Origin: RUG12395 sp045541735
GTDB taxonomy: Bacteria; Bacillota; Clostridia; Oscillospirales; CAG-272
Assembly (NCBI GenBank): GCA_045541735.1
Contig: JAZQJQ010000057.1
Location: forward strand, 1 to 8,059
Length of the DNA stretch: 8,059 nt
Direction: 5' to 3'
Under the pieces are notes generated by a model that was not told the origin of the DNA, did no database searches, and worked only from the letters and a program-made list of their open reading frames with translations. This document shows positions 1 to 6,061 of this stretch, one piece after another. The position numbers were made by a program, and so were the translations under genes. Within the stretch, counting starts at the first letter, position 1; every line of letters begins with the position of its first letter.

Positions 1-170
1 CCTTGGCTCACAGAACGACATGGCTACGATCCGACTTTACACCCGGCAAGCGCGACGTCTGCCTCGGCAACGGTAAGCAAGGCTTTGAATGTTGTTGCGA
101 CGAATGTGACTACTTTTTGCTTTGCTTCCCCGAATTTGATTTAAAAACCGAAATAATTGACGAAACATAA
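1..170 (+). CDS. 3' end of an unrecognised Cys-rich protein (partial)
   Basis: The frame read from base 3 is open for 55 codons and ends in TAA at 168-170; the 5' part lies outside the window. I do not recognise the family. The visible tail is rich in charged and aromatic residues and has six cysteines: one alone, then CCC, then C-D-E-C three residues on, then one more before the end. That spacing could fit a metal-binding or disulfide-rich module, but no named motif is clear. Codon choice (GGC, GAC, AAG, CTC) resembles the downstream pheST genes, which is why I prefer this frame over frame 1, which is also open to base 142. A terminator follows about 95 bases after the stop. Confidence 0.6.
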   Translation, partial: LAHRTTWLRSDFTPGKRDVCLGNGKQGFECCCDECDYFLLCFPEFDLKTEIIDET

Positions 171-259
171 ATCCCCCGGACCTTACTATGATAAAATCAA
201 CGCAAAGTCACTTTTGACATTTTCATATCAAAAGCCTATGCAATTACCTTCCGGGAGGT

Positions 260-294
260 AAAAAAGACTCCCTTTACACAAGGGAGCCTTTTTT
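260..294 (+). terminator. Rho-independent terminator of the upstream gene, repeat type
   Basis: The stem CTCCCTT (268-274) pairs with AAGGGAG (280-286) around loop TACAC and is followed by CC and six T. An A-tract at 260-265 precedes it, so it could also act on the minus strand, where the remnant gene ending at 380 would need a stop. The core hairpin is nearly identical to the one at 6282-6302, so it belongs to a dispersed repeat family. Confidence 0.8.
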
Positions 295-308
295 ATGTTC
301 ATCTATGC

Positions 309-354
309 CTTGTCAATTTTCCTGACAAGCACTGCTTTTGTGGACACAAAAGCA
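309..354. repeat. Two adjacent inverted repeats in the gap
   Basis: CTTGTCA (309-315) pairs with TGACAAG (323-329). Directly after it, TGCTTTTGTG (333-342) faces CACAAAAGCA (345-354) across two bases, a perfect 22-bp dyad. Neither hairpin has a U-tract on either strand, so they are not standard terminators. They lie just beyond the 3' end of the minus-strand remnant. They could be a protein binding site or decayed repeat ends. Apart from these and the terminator, the 171-379 stretch holds nothing I can support. Confidence 0.5.
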
Positions 355-379
355 AAAACACGCGCGAGCAGAAGTTGGG

Positions 380-703
380 TTATAATGTCATCAAAGCTTT
401 AAAATCCTCTGTTTCCCTGATAGGATCAAAGCAACGGTTATTATTCAAACACCGAATGAAATCATCAATATCGGTTATATCGGAATCTGTAACGGGATGC
501 TCTTCTTCAATAAGTGAAAATAGCGGAGCTGTGAACTTTATTGTCTTTTGATGATTTATTTTTGTCATTTCTTCCGCATGGTATCTTGCTTTTTTCAGTT
601 CTTCTAATACGCAGTCATAGCGGAGAACCGTTGATATAAAAAATACGAGATAACTACATTGTGCAGCCGGATGAAGACAATTTATAAAATGCTTGACAAT
701 CCT
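380..703 (-). pseudogene. 3' remnant of an unrecognised protein gene
   Basis: On the minus strand one frame stays open for 108 codons from base 703 down to the TAA at 380-382; the stop TAA at 704-706 lies just upstream. No ATG, GTG or TTG occurs in this frame before the ATG at 566-568, and that ATG has no properly spaced ribosome binding site. The last 70 or so residues look like genuine protein, with a charged helix (E-E-L-K-K-A-R-Y-H-A-E-E-M) and an acidic stretch (E-E-E-H-P). The first 30 are oddly hydrophobic and Cys-rich and may already be scrambled. The open frame ends inside the pheST promoter (693-721), as expected if a rearrangement truncated the gene there. The alternative is an intact 62-residue protein starting at 568. 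No family recognised. Confidence 0.45.
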
Positions 704-721
704 TTATCCTTATGTTATACT
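693..721 (+). promoter_or_regulatory. Sigma-A promoter of the pheST operon
   Basis: A perfect -35 TTGACA (693-698) and a TATACT -10 (716-721) are separated by 17 bases. Transcription should begin near 728, at the base of T-box stem I. This is one of the strongest promoters in the window, fitting a leader whose output is set by attenuation rather than by initiation. Confidence 0.9.
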
Positions 722-727
722 ACGTAG

Positions 728-1006
728 GTCAAAAGGCGTTTGAGTGGGAACCAGTAGCCGAATTTTGGGGTATCAGAGAGTTGCCGGACGGTGCAAGGCA
801 ATTATCCCGGTTCTGTGAATTCCTCCTGCGAGCTGCGGATTGAAAACCGATGATATCGGTCGGTAGGTCTTGCCGGTTGCAACCGTTATATTGCGGAGGT
901 GTGGCTGCACTTCGTGAGGCTCCTTACGTGAGGCGGGGCGAAGCAGAGTGGTATCACGGCGCAAGCCGTCTCTGCGTTTTTCCTTAGGGAAGAACGCAGT
1001 TTTTTT
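728..1006 (+). promoter_or_regulatory. T-box riboswitch leader, tRNA-Phe specific
   Basis: Stem I carries the loop-E pair AGTA (753-756) and GAA (817-819), followed directly by the specifier TTC (820-822), which decodes Phe. The distal stem TTGCC/GGCAA (781-785/797-801) encloses the typical GGACGGTGCAA apical loop. The T-box sequence at 945-958 contains TGGT (949-952), which can pair with the ACCA end of tRNA-Phe. The antiterminator is GCAGAG (943-948), a 7-nt bulge, ACGGC, a GCAA loop, GCCGT, CTCTGC (970-975). Uncharged tRNA-Phe should stabilise this fold and permit transcription into pheS. The element differs from the common T-box consensus (AGGGTGGNACCGCG) at three positions, two of them in the bulge-to-helix part. 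It fills the 320-base gap before pheS. Confidence 0.92.
972..1006 (+). terminator. T-box attenuator terminator
   Basis: CTGCGTTTTTCC (972-983) pairs with GGAAGAACGCAG (988-999) over a TTAG loop: 12 bp with one G-U, followed by seven T (1000-1006). Bases 972-975 are also the 3' strand of the antiterminator, so the two folds exclude each other. Confidence 0.92.
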
Positions 1007-1043
1007 GTTTTTTAAAATAATTTATCATAAATGAGGAAAAGCG

Positions 1044-2081
1044 ATGAAAGAAAAACTGGAAGCGTTGCTCCGTGACGGCACGGCGAAGATAGAAGCCGCA
1101 CAGTCCGAAGCTGAGCTGCAAGAGGTCAAGGGTTCTCTTCTTGGAAAGCAGGGAAGCATTACCGAGCTTTTAAAGGAGATACCCAAGCTTGACGTTGCCC
1201 TCCGTCCCGAAATGGGAAAGGCCGTCAACAACGTAAAAAATCTGCTCTCCGAGCAGATAGAGGGAAGGCGCGAGGCGCTGAAGCTGAAGGCTTCCGAGAT
1301 CCCTGCGGATTTTGACTGCACCATCCCCGGCATCGAGCCTAAGATAGGCGGTCTGCATCCCATTACACAGATGTGCTACGATCTTAACGACGCATTCCGC
1401 TCTATGGGCTTTGAAGTATTCAGCGGACCCGAGATCACCAGCGAATATTATGCATTCGATAATCTGAACTTCCCCCCGAACCACCCTGCAAGAGAGAGTA
1501 TGGATACTTACTGGCTTGAGGGACACGATTCCGGCGAAGCGAACGACAAACTCTGCCTGCGCCCCCACCTTACGGGTGACAGCGTGCGCTATATGCAGAC
1601 CCACAAGCCGCCCTACCGCTTCGTTTACCCCGGCAGAGTTTACAGAAACGAAACTACCGACGCACGCCACGAGCGCGCATTCTTCCAGTACGAGGCACTT
1701 ATCGTTGATAAGGACTTCACCTATACCGCAGGTAAGGTGATGATAAAGAGCATCTTGTCGAAGGTATTCGGTCAGGACGTTCCCGTAAGAATGAGAGCGG
1801 GATTCTTCCCCTTCGTTGAGCCGGGATTCGAGATCGATATGGGATGCCTCGTATGCGGCGGCAAGGGCTGCAGCGTATGCAAGCACGTCGGCTGGATAGA
1901 GATAATGCCCGGCGGAACCCCCCACCCGAACGTACTGCGTGCCGCAGGTCTTGACCCTGACGAGTATACAGGATTTTACGTAAATATCGGTCTTGACCGA
2001 CTTGTTATGATGCGCTACGGAGTTGACGACGTCCGTCTGTTCCACAGCACAGACCTCCGTTTCCTGAAGCAGTTCCGTTAA
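1044..2081 (+). CDS. pheS: Phenylalanine--tRNA ligase, alpha subunit
   Basis: Catalytic alpha subunit of the cytoplasmic alpha2beta2 enzyme, which charges tRNA-Phe with phenylalanine using ATP. The 345 residues match the usual bacterial length. Residues 1-90 form the charged N-terminal coiled-coil arm; the rest is the class II core. Motif 2 is G-R-V-Y-R at 197-201, with Q215 and E217 in F-x-Q-x-E; motif 3 is G-L-D-R at 316-319. Cysteines 268, 271, 276 and 279 form the CxxC-GxGC-xxC insert also found in Bacillus PheS, probably zinc-binding. The amino-acid pocket is unusual: R-P-H-L-T (173-177) replaces the familiar R-T-H-T-S, and Y312 stands where E. coli-type enzymes have Ala (G-F-A-F-G). The ATG at 1044 follows an AGGA at 1034-1037. 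It is controlled by the upstream T-box and is first in the operon with pheT. Confidence 0.97.
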   Translation: MKEKLEALLRDGTAKIEAAQSEAELQEVKGSLLGKQGSITELLKEIPKLDVALRPEMGKAVNNVKNLLSEQIEGRREALKLKASEIPADFDCTIPGIEPKIGGLHPITQMCYDLNDAFRSMGFEVFSGPEITSEYYAFDNLNFPPNHPARESMDTYWLEGHDSGEANDKLCLRPHLTGDSVRYMQTHKPPYRFVYPGRVYRNETTDARHERAFFQYEALIVDKDFTYTAGKVMIKSILSKVFGQDVPVRMRAGFFPFVEPGFEIDMGCLVCGGKGCSVCKHVGWIEIMPGGTPHPNVLRAAGLDPDEYTGFYVNIGLDRLVMMRYGVDDVRLFHSTDLRFLKQFR

Positions 2082-2095
2082 GGAGGATATGAAAC

Positions 2096-4531
2096 ATGAA
2101 ATTATCACTGAACTGGATAAAAGATTACGTTAAGCTTCCCGAGGATATGGATCTTTCCCGCCTTGCCTATGACCTTACGATGTCTACCGTTGAGGTTGAG
2201 GGTACCGAAAGCCTCGCGGAGCGCTTTGATAAGATAATCGTCGGCGATATCAAGGAGGTCCTGCCTCACCCCAATGCGGACAAGCTTCGCGTTTGCAAGG
2301 TGGATATCGGCGATGGCGAGATCAAGGATATCGTATGCGGCGGCTCCAATCTTGAAGTGGGTATGAAGGTCGTTGTTGCCTGCCCCGGTGCTATGGTACG
2401 CTGGCACGGCGAGGGCGAGCCGGTTGAGATAAAGAATGCTAAGCTCCGCGGTGTTGCAAGCTTCGGCATGATCTGTGCCGCTGTTGAGGTAGGTCTTGAC
2501 GATCTCTTCCCCTGCGAGGACGACCACGGCATTATGGACGTTACCGCTTTTGACGTGCCTGCAGGTACGCCTATTGCCAAGGCACTTGACCTTGACGATA
2601 TCATTCTCGAAATAGACAATAAGTCTATGACCAACCGCCCCGATCTTTGGGGTCATTACGGAATAGCAAGAGAGCTTGCCGCTCTTTACGATCTCCCCCT
2701 TGTTGAGTTCGATAAGTACGTTCCCGAATGTACCGACACCGTTGACGTAAGAATAATCGATAACGAGCGCTGCCCCAGATACATTGGCTCCAAGATCGAG
2801 GGACTCGGCGTTAAGCCTTCGCCCTTTGAGATGCAGAGCCGCATCTGGAGAGTAGGTATGCGTCCCATAAACGCACTCGTTGATATTACCAATTACGTTA
2901 TGCTTGCAACGGGCCAGCCTACCCACGTATTCGATTCCAATCACATCATCGACCATATCGAGGTAAGACGTGCAAACGAGGGCGAAAAGCTCCAGCTTCT
3001 TAACGACAAGGAGCTTGCGCTTTCCACAGACGATCTTGTTATTGCAGATGCCGAGGGTGCAGTTGCACTTGCCGGCGTTATGGGCGGCGCAAAGGATTCC
3101 GTTCTCCCCGAAACGGACAGCGTTATTCTCGAGGTCGCAAACTTCGAATCACGCGGCGTGCGCAGAACAGCACTTCGTTACGATAACCGTACCGAGTCCT
3201 CCTCCCGTTACGAGAAGGCGGTAGACCCCGAAAGATGCGATCAGGCACTCTCGCTTGCGATGAGGCTCTTTAAGGAGCTTTATCCCGAAATGAAGGTAAC
3301 CGCGTTTAACGACGTTTATCCCGTAAAGCTCGAAAGAAAAGAGATAGACGTTGATTTTGATTGGCTTGACAGACGTCTCGGTAAGCGTATTCCTCAGGAG
3401 ATAGTTGCAAGAAAGCTCGGTACTATGGGTTATGAGGTAACGTTTACCGATAAGGGCATGCACATCGTTGTTCCCACTTGGCGCTCCACCGGTGACGTTT
3501 CCATTAAGGCTGATATTATGGAAGAGGTCGCCCGTATGTACGGCTACGAGAACTTCGAGGCTACCTCCATCACCACCTCCTTTGACGGTGCGGTAAATCA
3601 GCTTGAAGTCGATCTTGTCCGCAAGATAAAGGAATATCTTGCTTTCCGTTGCAATATGCAGGAGATATTCACCTATCCTTGGATGAGCGATGAGTTCGTA
3701 AACGCAATTATGCCCACGACCGACGGCGTCCTTGCGCTTGCAACTCCTCCTTCCCCCACGGAAAAGTACGTAAAATGCTCTCTCCTCCCAAATATCTGCA
3801 AGGCGATAGTAAAGAACGAGCGCAATTTCGGCGAGTTTGATATTTTCGAGGAAGCATCCGTATTCCTTGACAGAGACTATACCGAAAACTACAAGGGCGA
3901 AAAGCTCCCCTGCCAGAAGAAGCATCTCGGCTGTGCGTTTGTTGGCTCCTCCGATAACGTATCCGAGCTCTTCCGCCGCGCAAAGGGCGTTATCGGTATG
4001 ATGCCGCGCTATACTCACATGGAAAGCTTTACCTTTGAAAAGAATGAAAAACCCTATTGGGCAGACGAGACCGTATGGCTCAATATCTGCCTTAACGGCA
4101 AAAAGATAGGCGATCTTGCGCTTCTTTCCGGAAAGGCGGCAGCCGCCTGCGGCATCAAGGTGCTTTCCGCTGTGCTTGTAGAGCTCGATATGGATGAACT
4201 TGTACCCTTCAAGTCCAGAACCAACCGCTTCATCCACATTCCCGAATTCCCGATGAACGAGTACGATATCTCCTTCCTTGTGGATTCTATGGTCAAGTGG
4301 GATGATATCTACGGCTGTGTAATGGGTAAGAAGAATGAGCTTCTCCGCGACGTTTGCTTTGTGGACGAATACAAGGGCAAGCAGATCCCTGCGGGTAAGA
4401 AGTCCGTTACGATCCGCCTTGTCATCGGCTCGGGCGAAAAGACCCTCACAGGCCCCGAGATCGAGCAGGTCGCAAACAGCGTGCTGAAAAAGCTTAATAA
4501 GAACCTCGGCGCTGAGATAAGAACTATATAA
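2096..4531 (+). CDS. pheT: Phenylalanine--tRNA ligase, beta subunit
   Basis: The 811-residue beta subunit (family norm about 800) supplies tRNA binding and, in B3/B4, hydrolytic editing of Tyr-tRNA-Phe. An OB-fold tRNA-binding domain lies at about 40-150, with P-H-P-N-A-D-K-L at 57-64 and a C-G-G-S-N signature. The B3/B4 region, about 210-390, includes N-A-L-V-D-I-T-N-Y and G-V-M-G-G. The B5 DNA-binding-like domain spans about 409-480 and ends near M-E-E-V-A-R-M-Y-G-Y. An inactive synthetase-like core follows, then an FDX-ACB anticodon-binding domain at about 711-811. The gene starts 14 bases after pheS. The SD AAGGAGG (2080-2086) overlaps the pheS stop codon, which suggests translational coupling. 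An out-of-frame ATG at 2089 is not the start. A strong terminator follows. Confidence 0.97.
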   Translation: MKLSLNWIKDYVKLPEDMDLSRLAYDLTMSTVEVEGTESLAERFDKIIVGDIKEVLPHPNADKLRVCKVDIGDGEIKDIVCGGSNLEVGMKVVVACPGAMVRWHGEGEPVEIKNAKLRGVASFGMICAAVEVGLDDLFPCEDDHGIMDVTAFDVPAGTPIAKALDLDDIILEIDNKSMTNRPDLWGHYGIARELAALYDLPLVEFDKYVPECTDTVDVRIIDNERCPRYIGSKIEGLGVKPSPFEMQSRIWRVGMRPINALVDITNYVMLATGQPTHVFDSNHIIDHIEVRRANEGEKLQLLNDKELALSTDDLVIADAEGAVALAGVMGGAKDSVLPETDSVILEVANFESRGVRRTALRYDNRTESSSRYEKAVDPERCDQALSLAMRLFKELYPEMKVTAFNDVYPVKLERKEIDVDFDWLDRRLGKRIPQEIVARKLGTMGYEVTFTDKGMHIVVPTWRSTGDVSIKADIMEEVARMYGYENFEATSITTSFDGAVNQLEVDLVRKIKEYLAFRCNMQEIFTYPWMSDEFVNAIMPTTDGVLALATPPSPTEKYVKCSLLPNICKAIVKNERNFGEFDIFEEASVFLDRDYTENYKGEKLPCQKKHLGCAFVGSSDNVSELFRRAKGVIGMMPRYTHMESFTFEKNEKPYWADETVWLNICLNGKKIGDLALLSGKAAAACGIKVLSAVLVELDMDELVPFKSRTNRFIHIPEFPMNEYDISFLVDSMVKWDDIYGCVMGKKNELLRDVCFVDEYKGKQIPAGKKSVTIRLVIGSGEKTLTGPEIEQVANSVLKKLNKNLGAEIRTI

Positions 4532-4538
4532 AAATATA

Positions 4539-4576
4539 ACGCGGCAGTAGGGAATTAACCCACTGCCGCGTTTTTT
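4539..4576 (+). terminator. Rho-independent terminator of pheST
   Basis: ACGCGGCAGT (4539-4548) pairs with ACTGCCGCGT (4562-4571); above a bulged A, GGG pairs with CCC around loop AATTAA. Six T follow (4571-4576). It begins seven bases after the pheT stop. Confidence 0.95.
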
Positions 4577-4578
4577 GT

Positions 4579-4603
4579 AAAATCAAACGGGCGGATATCG
4601 CCC
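4579..4603 (-). terminator. Possible weak terminator of the Cof-type gene
   Basis: On the minus strand GGGCG, loop ATATC, CGCCC is followed by an interrupted T-rich run (GTTTGATTTT). The stem is only 5 bp, so efficiency is doubtful. The surrounding bases (GGATAT here, ATATCC near 4645-4655, and GGGG blocks) look like a worn palindromic intergenic repeat. Confidence 0.3.
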
Positions 4604-4680
4604 CTGCATGATGTTATATGTGTTTTTTGCATTTTGGATAGTAATATCCGTAGGGGAGCCTATTTGCACCGAACTCGCTG

Positions 4681-5427
4681 TTACAGAAGATTTTCCTCGA
4701 TAAACTTTGCAACGCCGTCCATATCATTGCTGTCAACAATTCGATCTGCTACGTCAAGAACAGAAGGTATGGCATTAGATACAGCTACGCCAAGTCCGCA
4801 GTTCTTTATAGGTTCTATATCGTCGTTATCATCACCAAAATAGACAGCATCACTCGGAGAAACCCCAAAATGGGAAAGCATTTGCTTGACACCGTTCCAT
4901 TTTGTGGCTTCTTTGCTCATAATTTGGATAAGATCGTTATTGGCGATGGTGTGGTACACATCATCGGTCAACGTGGTTTCTACCCCATCATATAACGGTC
5001 TTTGTTGGCTGCTCGCCAGTATTTTATAGAGGATGATATTCTTAGGTAAAGCCGGAAACTTATCCCAAATGACAGGCTCCCATATTGGAATATCCCTGTT
5101 TGAATAGAGACCTTTGCTCGTTTCTATGGAAAGAAACACGTCAGGATATTGAAAAATTGCAGACAGTATCTTTTCTCCGCTTTCACGGGAGATTCCGATT
5201 TTCAATAGGTTATGAGGTAGCGAAACGATAGCTCCGTTTGTGGCGGTTATAGCATCAAAGCCGATCAAGTCATTATAATTCAGAATATCTCTTAAAGGTC
5301 TTGCGCTTGCAGCCATAATAAGGAACCCATGATCGTGGCACTTTTTAAGAACAGCTATAGTGTGTTCGGATACGCTTTTATCGGTGTGTAGCAATGTTCT
5401 GTCTAAATCGGTAATTATGGCTTTCAT
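4681..5427 (-). CDS. Cof-type HAD-superfamily phosphatase (HAD-IIB)
   Basis: A 248-residue cytoplasmic hydrolase of the Cof/YidA group, which dephosphorylates sugar phosphates or related small molecules; the substrate cannot be predicted. Motif I is D7-L-D-R-T with nucleophile D7 and acid/base D9. R10 replaces the usual Gly. Motif II is S41 in A-A-S-A-R-P, motif III is probably K176, and motif IV is G-D-D-N-D-D (198-203) with Mg-binding D199 and neighbours. The region between motifs II and III, about 80-165, is the expected place of a C2-type cap. The start at 5427 is chosen over in-frame codons farther upstream because AAGGAG sits 7 bases before it and residue 1 leads directly into the first beta strand. 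It stands alone, with its own promoter. Confidence 0.9.
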   Translation of the reverse strand: MKAIITDLDRTLLHTDKSVSEHTIAVLKKCHDHGFLIMAASARPLRDILNYNDLIGFDAITATNGAIVSLPHNLLKIGISRESGEKILSAIFQYPDVFLSIETSKGLYSNRDIPIWEPVIWDKFPALPKNIILYKILASSQQRPLYDGVETTLTDDVYHTIANNDLIQIMSKEATKWNGVKQMLSHFGVSPSDAVYFGDDNDDIEPIKNCGLGVAVSNAIPSVLDVADRIVDSNDMDGVAKFIEENLL

Positions 5428-5454
5428 GCGTTTCTCCTTATTCTTTCTGCGTAT

Positions 5455-5483
5455 AATATACCATAAAATCGTTGTGTTCACAA
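5455..5483 (-). promoter_or_regulatory. Promoter of the Cof-type phosphatase gene
   Basis: Reading the minus strand, TTGTGA (5483-5478) and TATATT (5460-5455) are spaced by 17 bases, with the start codon about 28 bases beyond the -10. An alternative -10, TATTAT, overlaps it. Confidence 0.6.
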
Positions 5484-5487
5484 TGAT
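5468..5487. promoter_or_regulatory. Palindromic operator candidate over the -35
   Basis: ATCGTTGTG and CACAATGAT face each other across TT: 9-base arms with one mismatch. The dyad covers the -35 hexamer of the phosphatase promoter, a classic position for a repressor. No regulator gene lies nearby. Confidence 0.4.
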
Positions 5488-5523
5488 TTAAGAAAAAATG
5501 TTATAATGGAATAACAGCAATCT

Positions 5524-5581
5524 AAAACAAAAAAGAAATGACCCTTGACTGTTTAAACAACTCACAGTCAAGGGTCATTTC
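5524..5581 (-). terminator. Strong terminator of the non-coding RNA
   Basis: An 18-bp perfect inverted repeat (5535-5552 and 5564-5581) with an 11-base spacer is followed on the minus strand by TTTTTTGTTTT. The plus strand has no T-run after it, so it acts on minus-strand transcripts. No protein gene on that strand needs it, which was the first pointer to the RNA gene at 5528-5997. Confidence 0.92.
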
Positions 5582-5997
5582 TGTTCACTCTTGATATCTA
5601 ACATCTTTTGGTTATCCTCTCTTTCTTTAATTCCTTTTGCTTCGCCTGCACCAACAAACACACTTAAACTTCTTACTTCTCTAATGAGAACACCTTAATG
5701 TTTTACTCCTGTGCTTTGCTTGCAAAAGGTAATTGCTTTTTGCTTCCCGATTCCGTTTCTTACTCAGCTATCCGAACTTACCTTGTTTACTGCTCTTATG
5801 GGGGTATCTATGTTAAAGCGTTCGTCGCTGTTCATTGCGTGTGGTTCACGTATGTTCGTGTCATCTTCACGGTTCGGATGCTTTATTACTTGCTTTGCGG
5901 GAAGCGATGAACTTACTTGTTCATCGGACTATCCTCCTTGATTATTTGGGAAGCGTTGAACTTATCTGTTCATTGGACCGTCCTCCTTGGTTTTTAC
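5528..5997 (-). ncRNA. Candidate structured non-coding RNA, about 470 nt
   Basis: A transcription unit with a strong promoter (6032-6004) and an 18-bp terminator (5581-5535) but no credible ORF on its strand. The RNA shows mutually compatible nested helices. CGAUGAAC/GUUCAUCG is a hairpin at 5926-5905. GCUUCCCG (5905-5898) pairs with CGGGAAGC (5749-5742). Inside that, AGCAUCCGAAC (5882-5872) pairs with GUUCGGAUAGCU (5777-5766), one bulge. Hairpins CACG/CGUG (5860-5847) and AGCG/CGCU (5829-5817) lie within. A second domain is closed by AAUUACCUUUUGC (5734-5722) and GCAAAAGGAAUU (5640-5629), with UUCUC/GAGAA at 5690-5677 inside. AGUAA recurs in loops and joints. It is not tmRNA, RNase P RNA, 6S or SRP RNA by any signature I can see. 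It could belong to a known large RNA class such as ROOL; I cannot decide by eye. Loss of both mini-ORF starts would not disturb the helices. Confidence 0.7.
5899..5989 (-). repeat. Tandem 42-nt modules with SD and three-codon ORFs
   Basis: Two copies (5989-5948 and 5940-5899) match at 36 of 42 positions. Each has AAGGAGG, an 8-base gap, ATG, two codons and TAA (ATG-AAC-AGA-TAA at 5973-5962; ATG-AAC-AAG-TAA at 5924-5913), then GTTCA and CGCTTCCC. In both, the start-stop segment sits in a hairpin: TGAAC/GTTCA in copy 1 and CGATGAAC/GTTCATCG in copy 2, so the six-base loop holds codon 3 and the stop. They occupy the 5' end of the RNA. Confidence 0.85.
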
Positions 5998-6003
5998 GTC
6001 TTT

Positions 6004-6032
6004 AGTATAGCATCCTTTTTTGCATTTTGCAA
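6004..6032 (-). promoter_or_regulatory. Sigma-A promoter of the non-coding RNA
   Basis: On the minus strand TTGCAA (6032-6027) and TATACT (6009-6004) are spaced by exactly 17 bases, with TG one base before the -10 (extended -10). The predicted start is near 5997, a few bases ahead of the first AAGGAGG. Confidence 0.8.
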
Positions 6033-6061
6033 CTGGTAATTTGTCAAAAGATAACAAATAT

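Noticed and set aside
214..242. Promoter TTGACA-17-TATGCA on the plus strand
   Set aside because: The -10 is poor and transcription would run at once into the terminator at 266-294.
773..964. Minus-strand open frame across the T-box leader
   Set aside because: The stretch is fully explained by T-box stems and antiterminator.
1170..2108. Long minus-strand open frame inside pheS
   Set aside because: It is antisense to a complete, motif-rich PheS; composition and lack of a ribosome binding site mark it as a shadow.
3149..4237. 362-codon minus-strand open frame inside pheT
   Set aside because: Antisense shadow of PheT created by its codon bias; no motifs and no expression signals.
5698..5941. 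Two plus-strand ORFs of 70 and 76 codons
   Set aside because: They are antisense to the structured RNA, overlap in two frames, have no ribosome binding site and low-quality composition.
5899..5989. Resemblance to RNase P RNA (GAGGA-AGTCC)
   Set aside because: The similarity is limited to about ten bases, occurs twice, and none of the other conserved RNase P regions is present.
5899..5989. CRISPR array
   Set aside because: Only two degenerate units separated by seven bases; no spacers or cas genes.
5528..5997. tmRNA or 6S RNA
   Set aside because: No tRNA-like ends, tag-peptide frame or CCA for tmRNA; far too long and without the single open-duplex shape for 6S.
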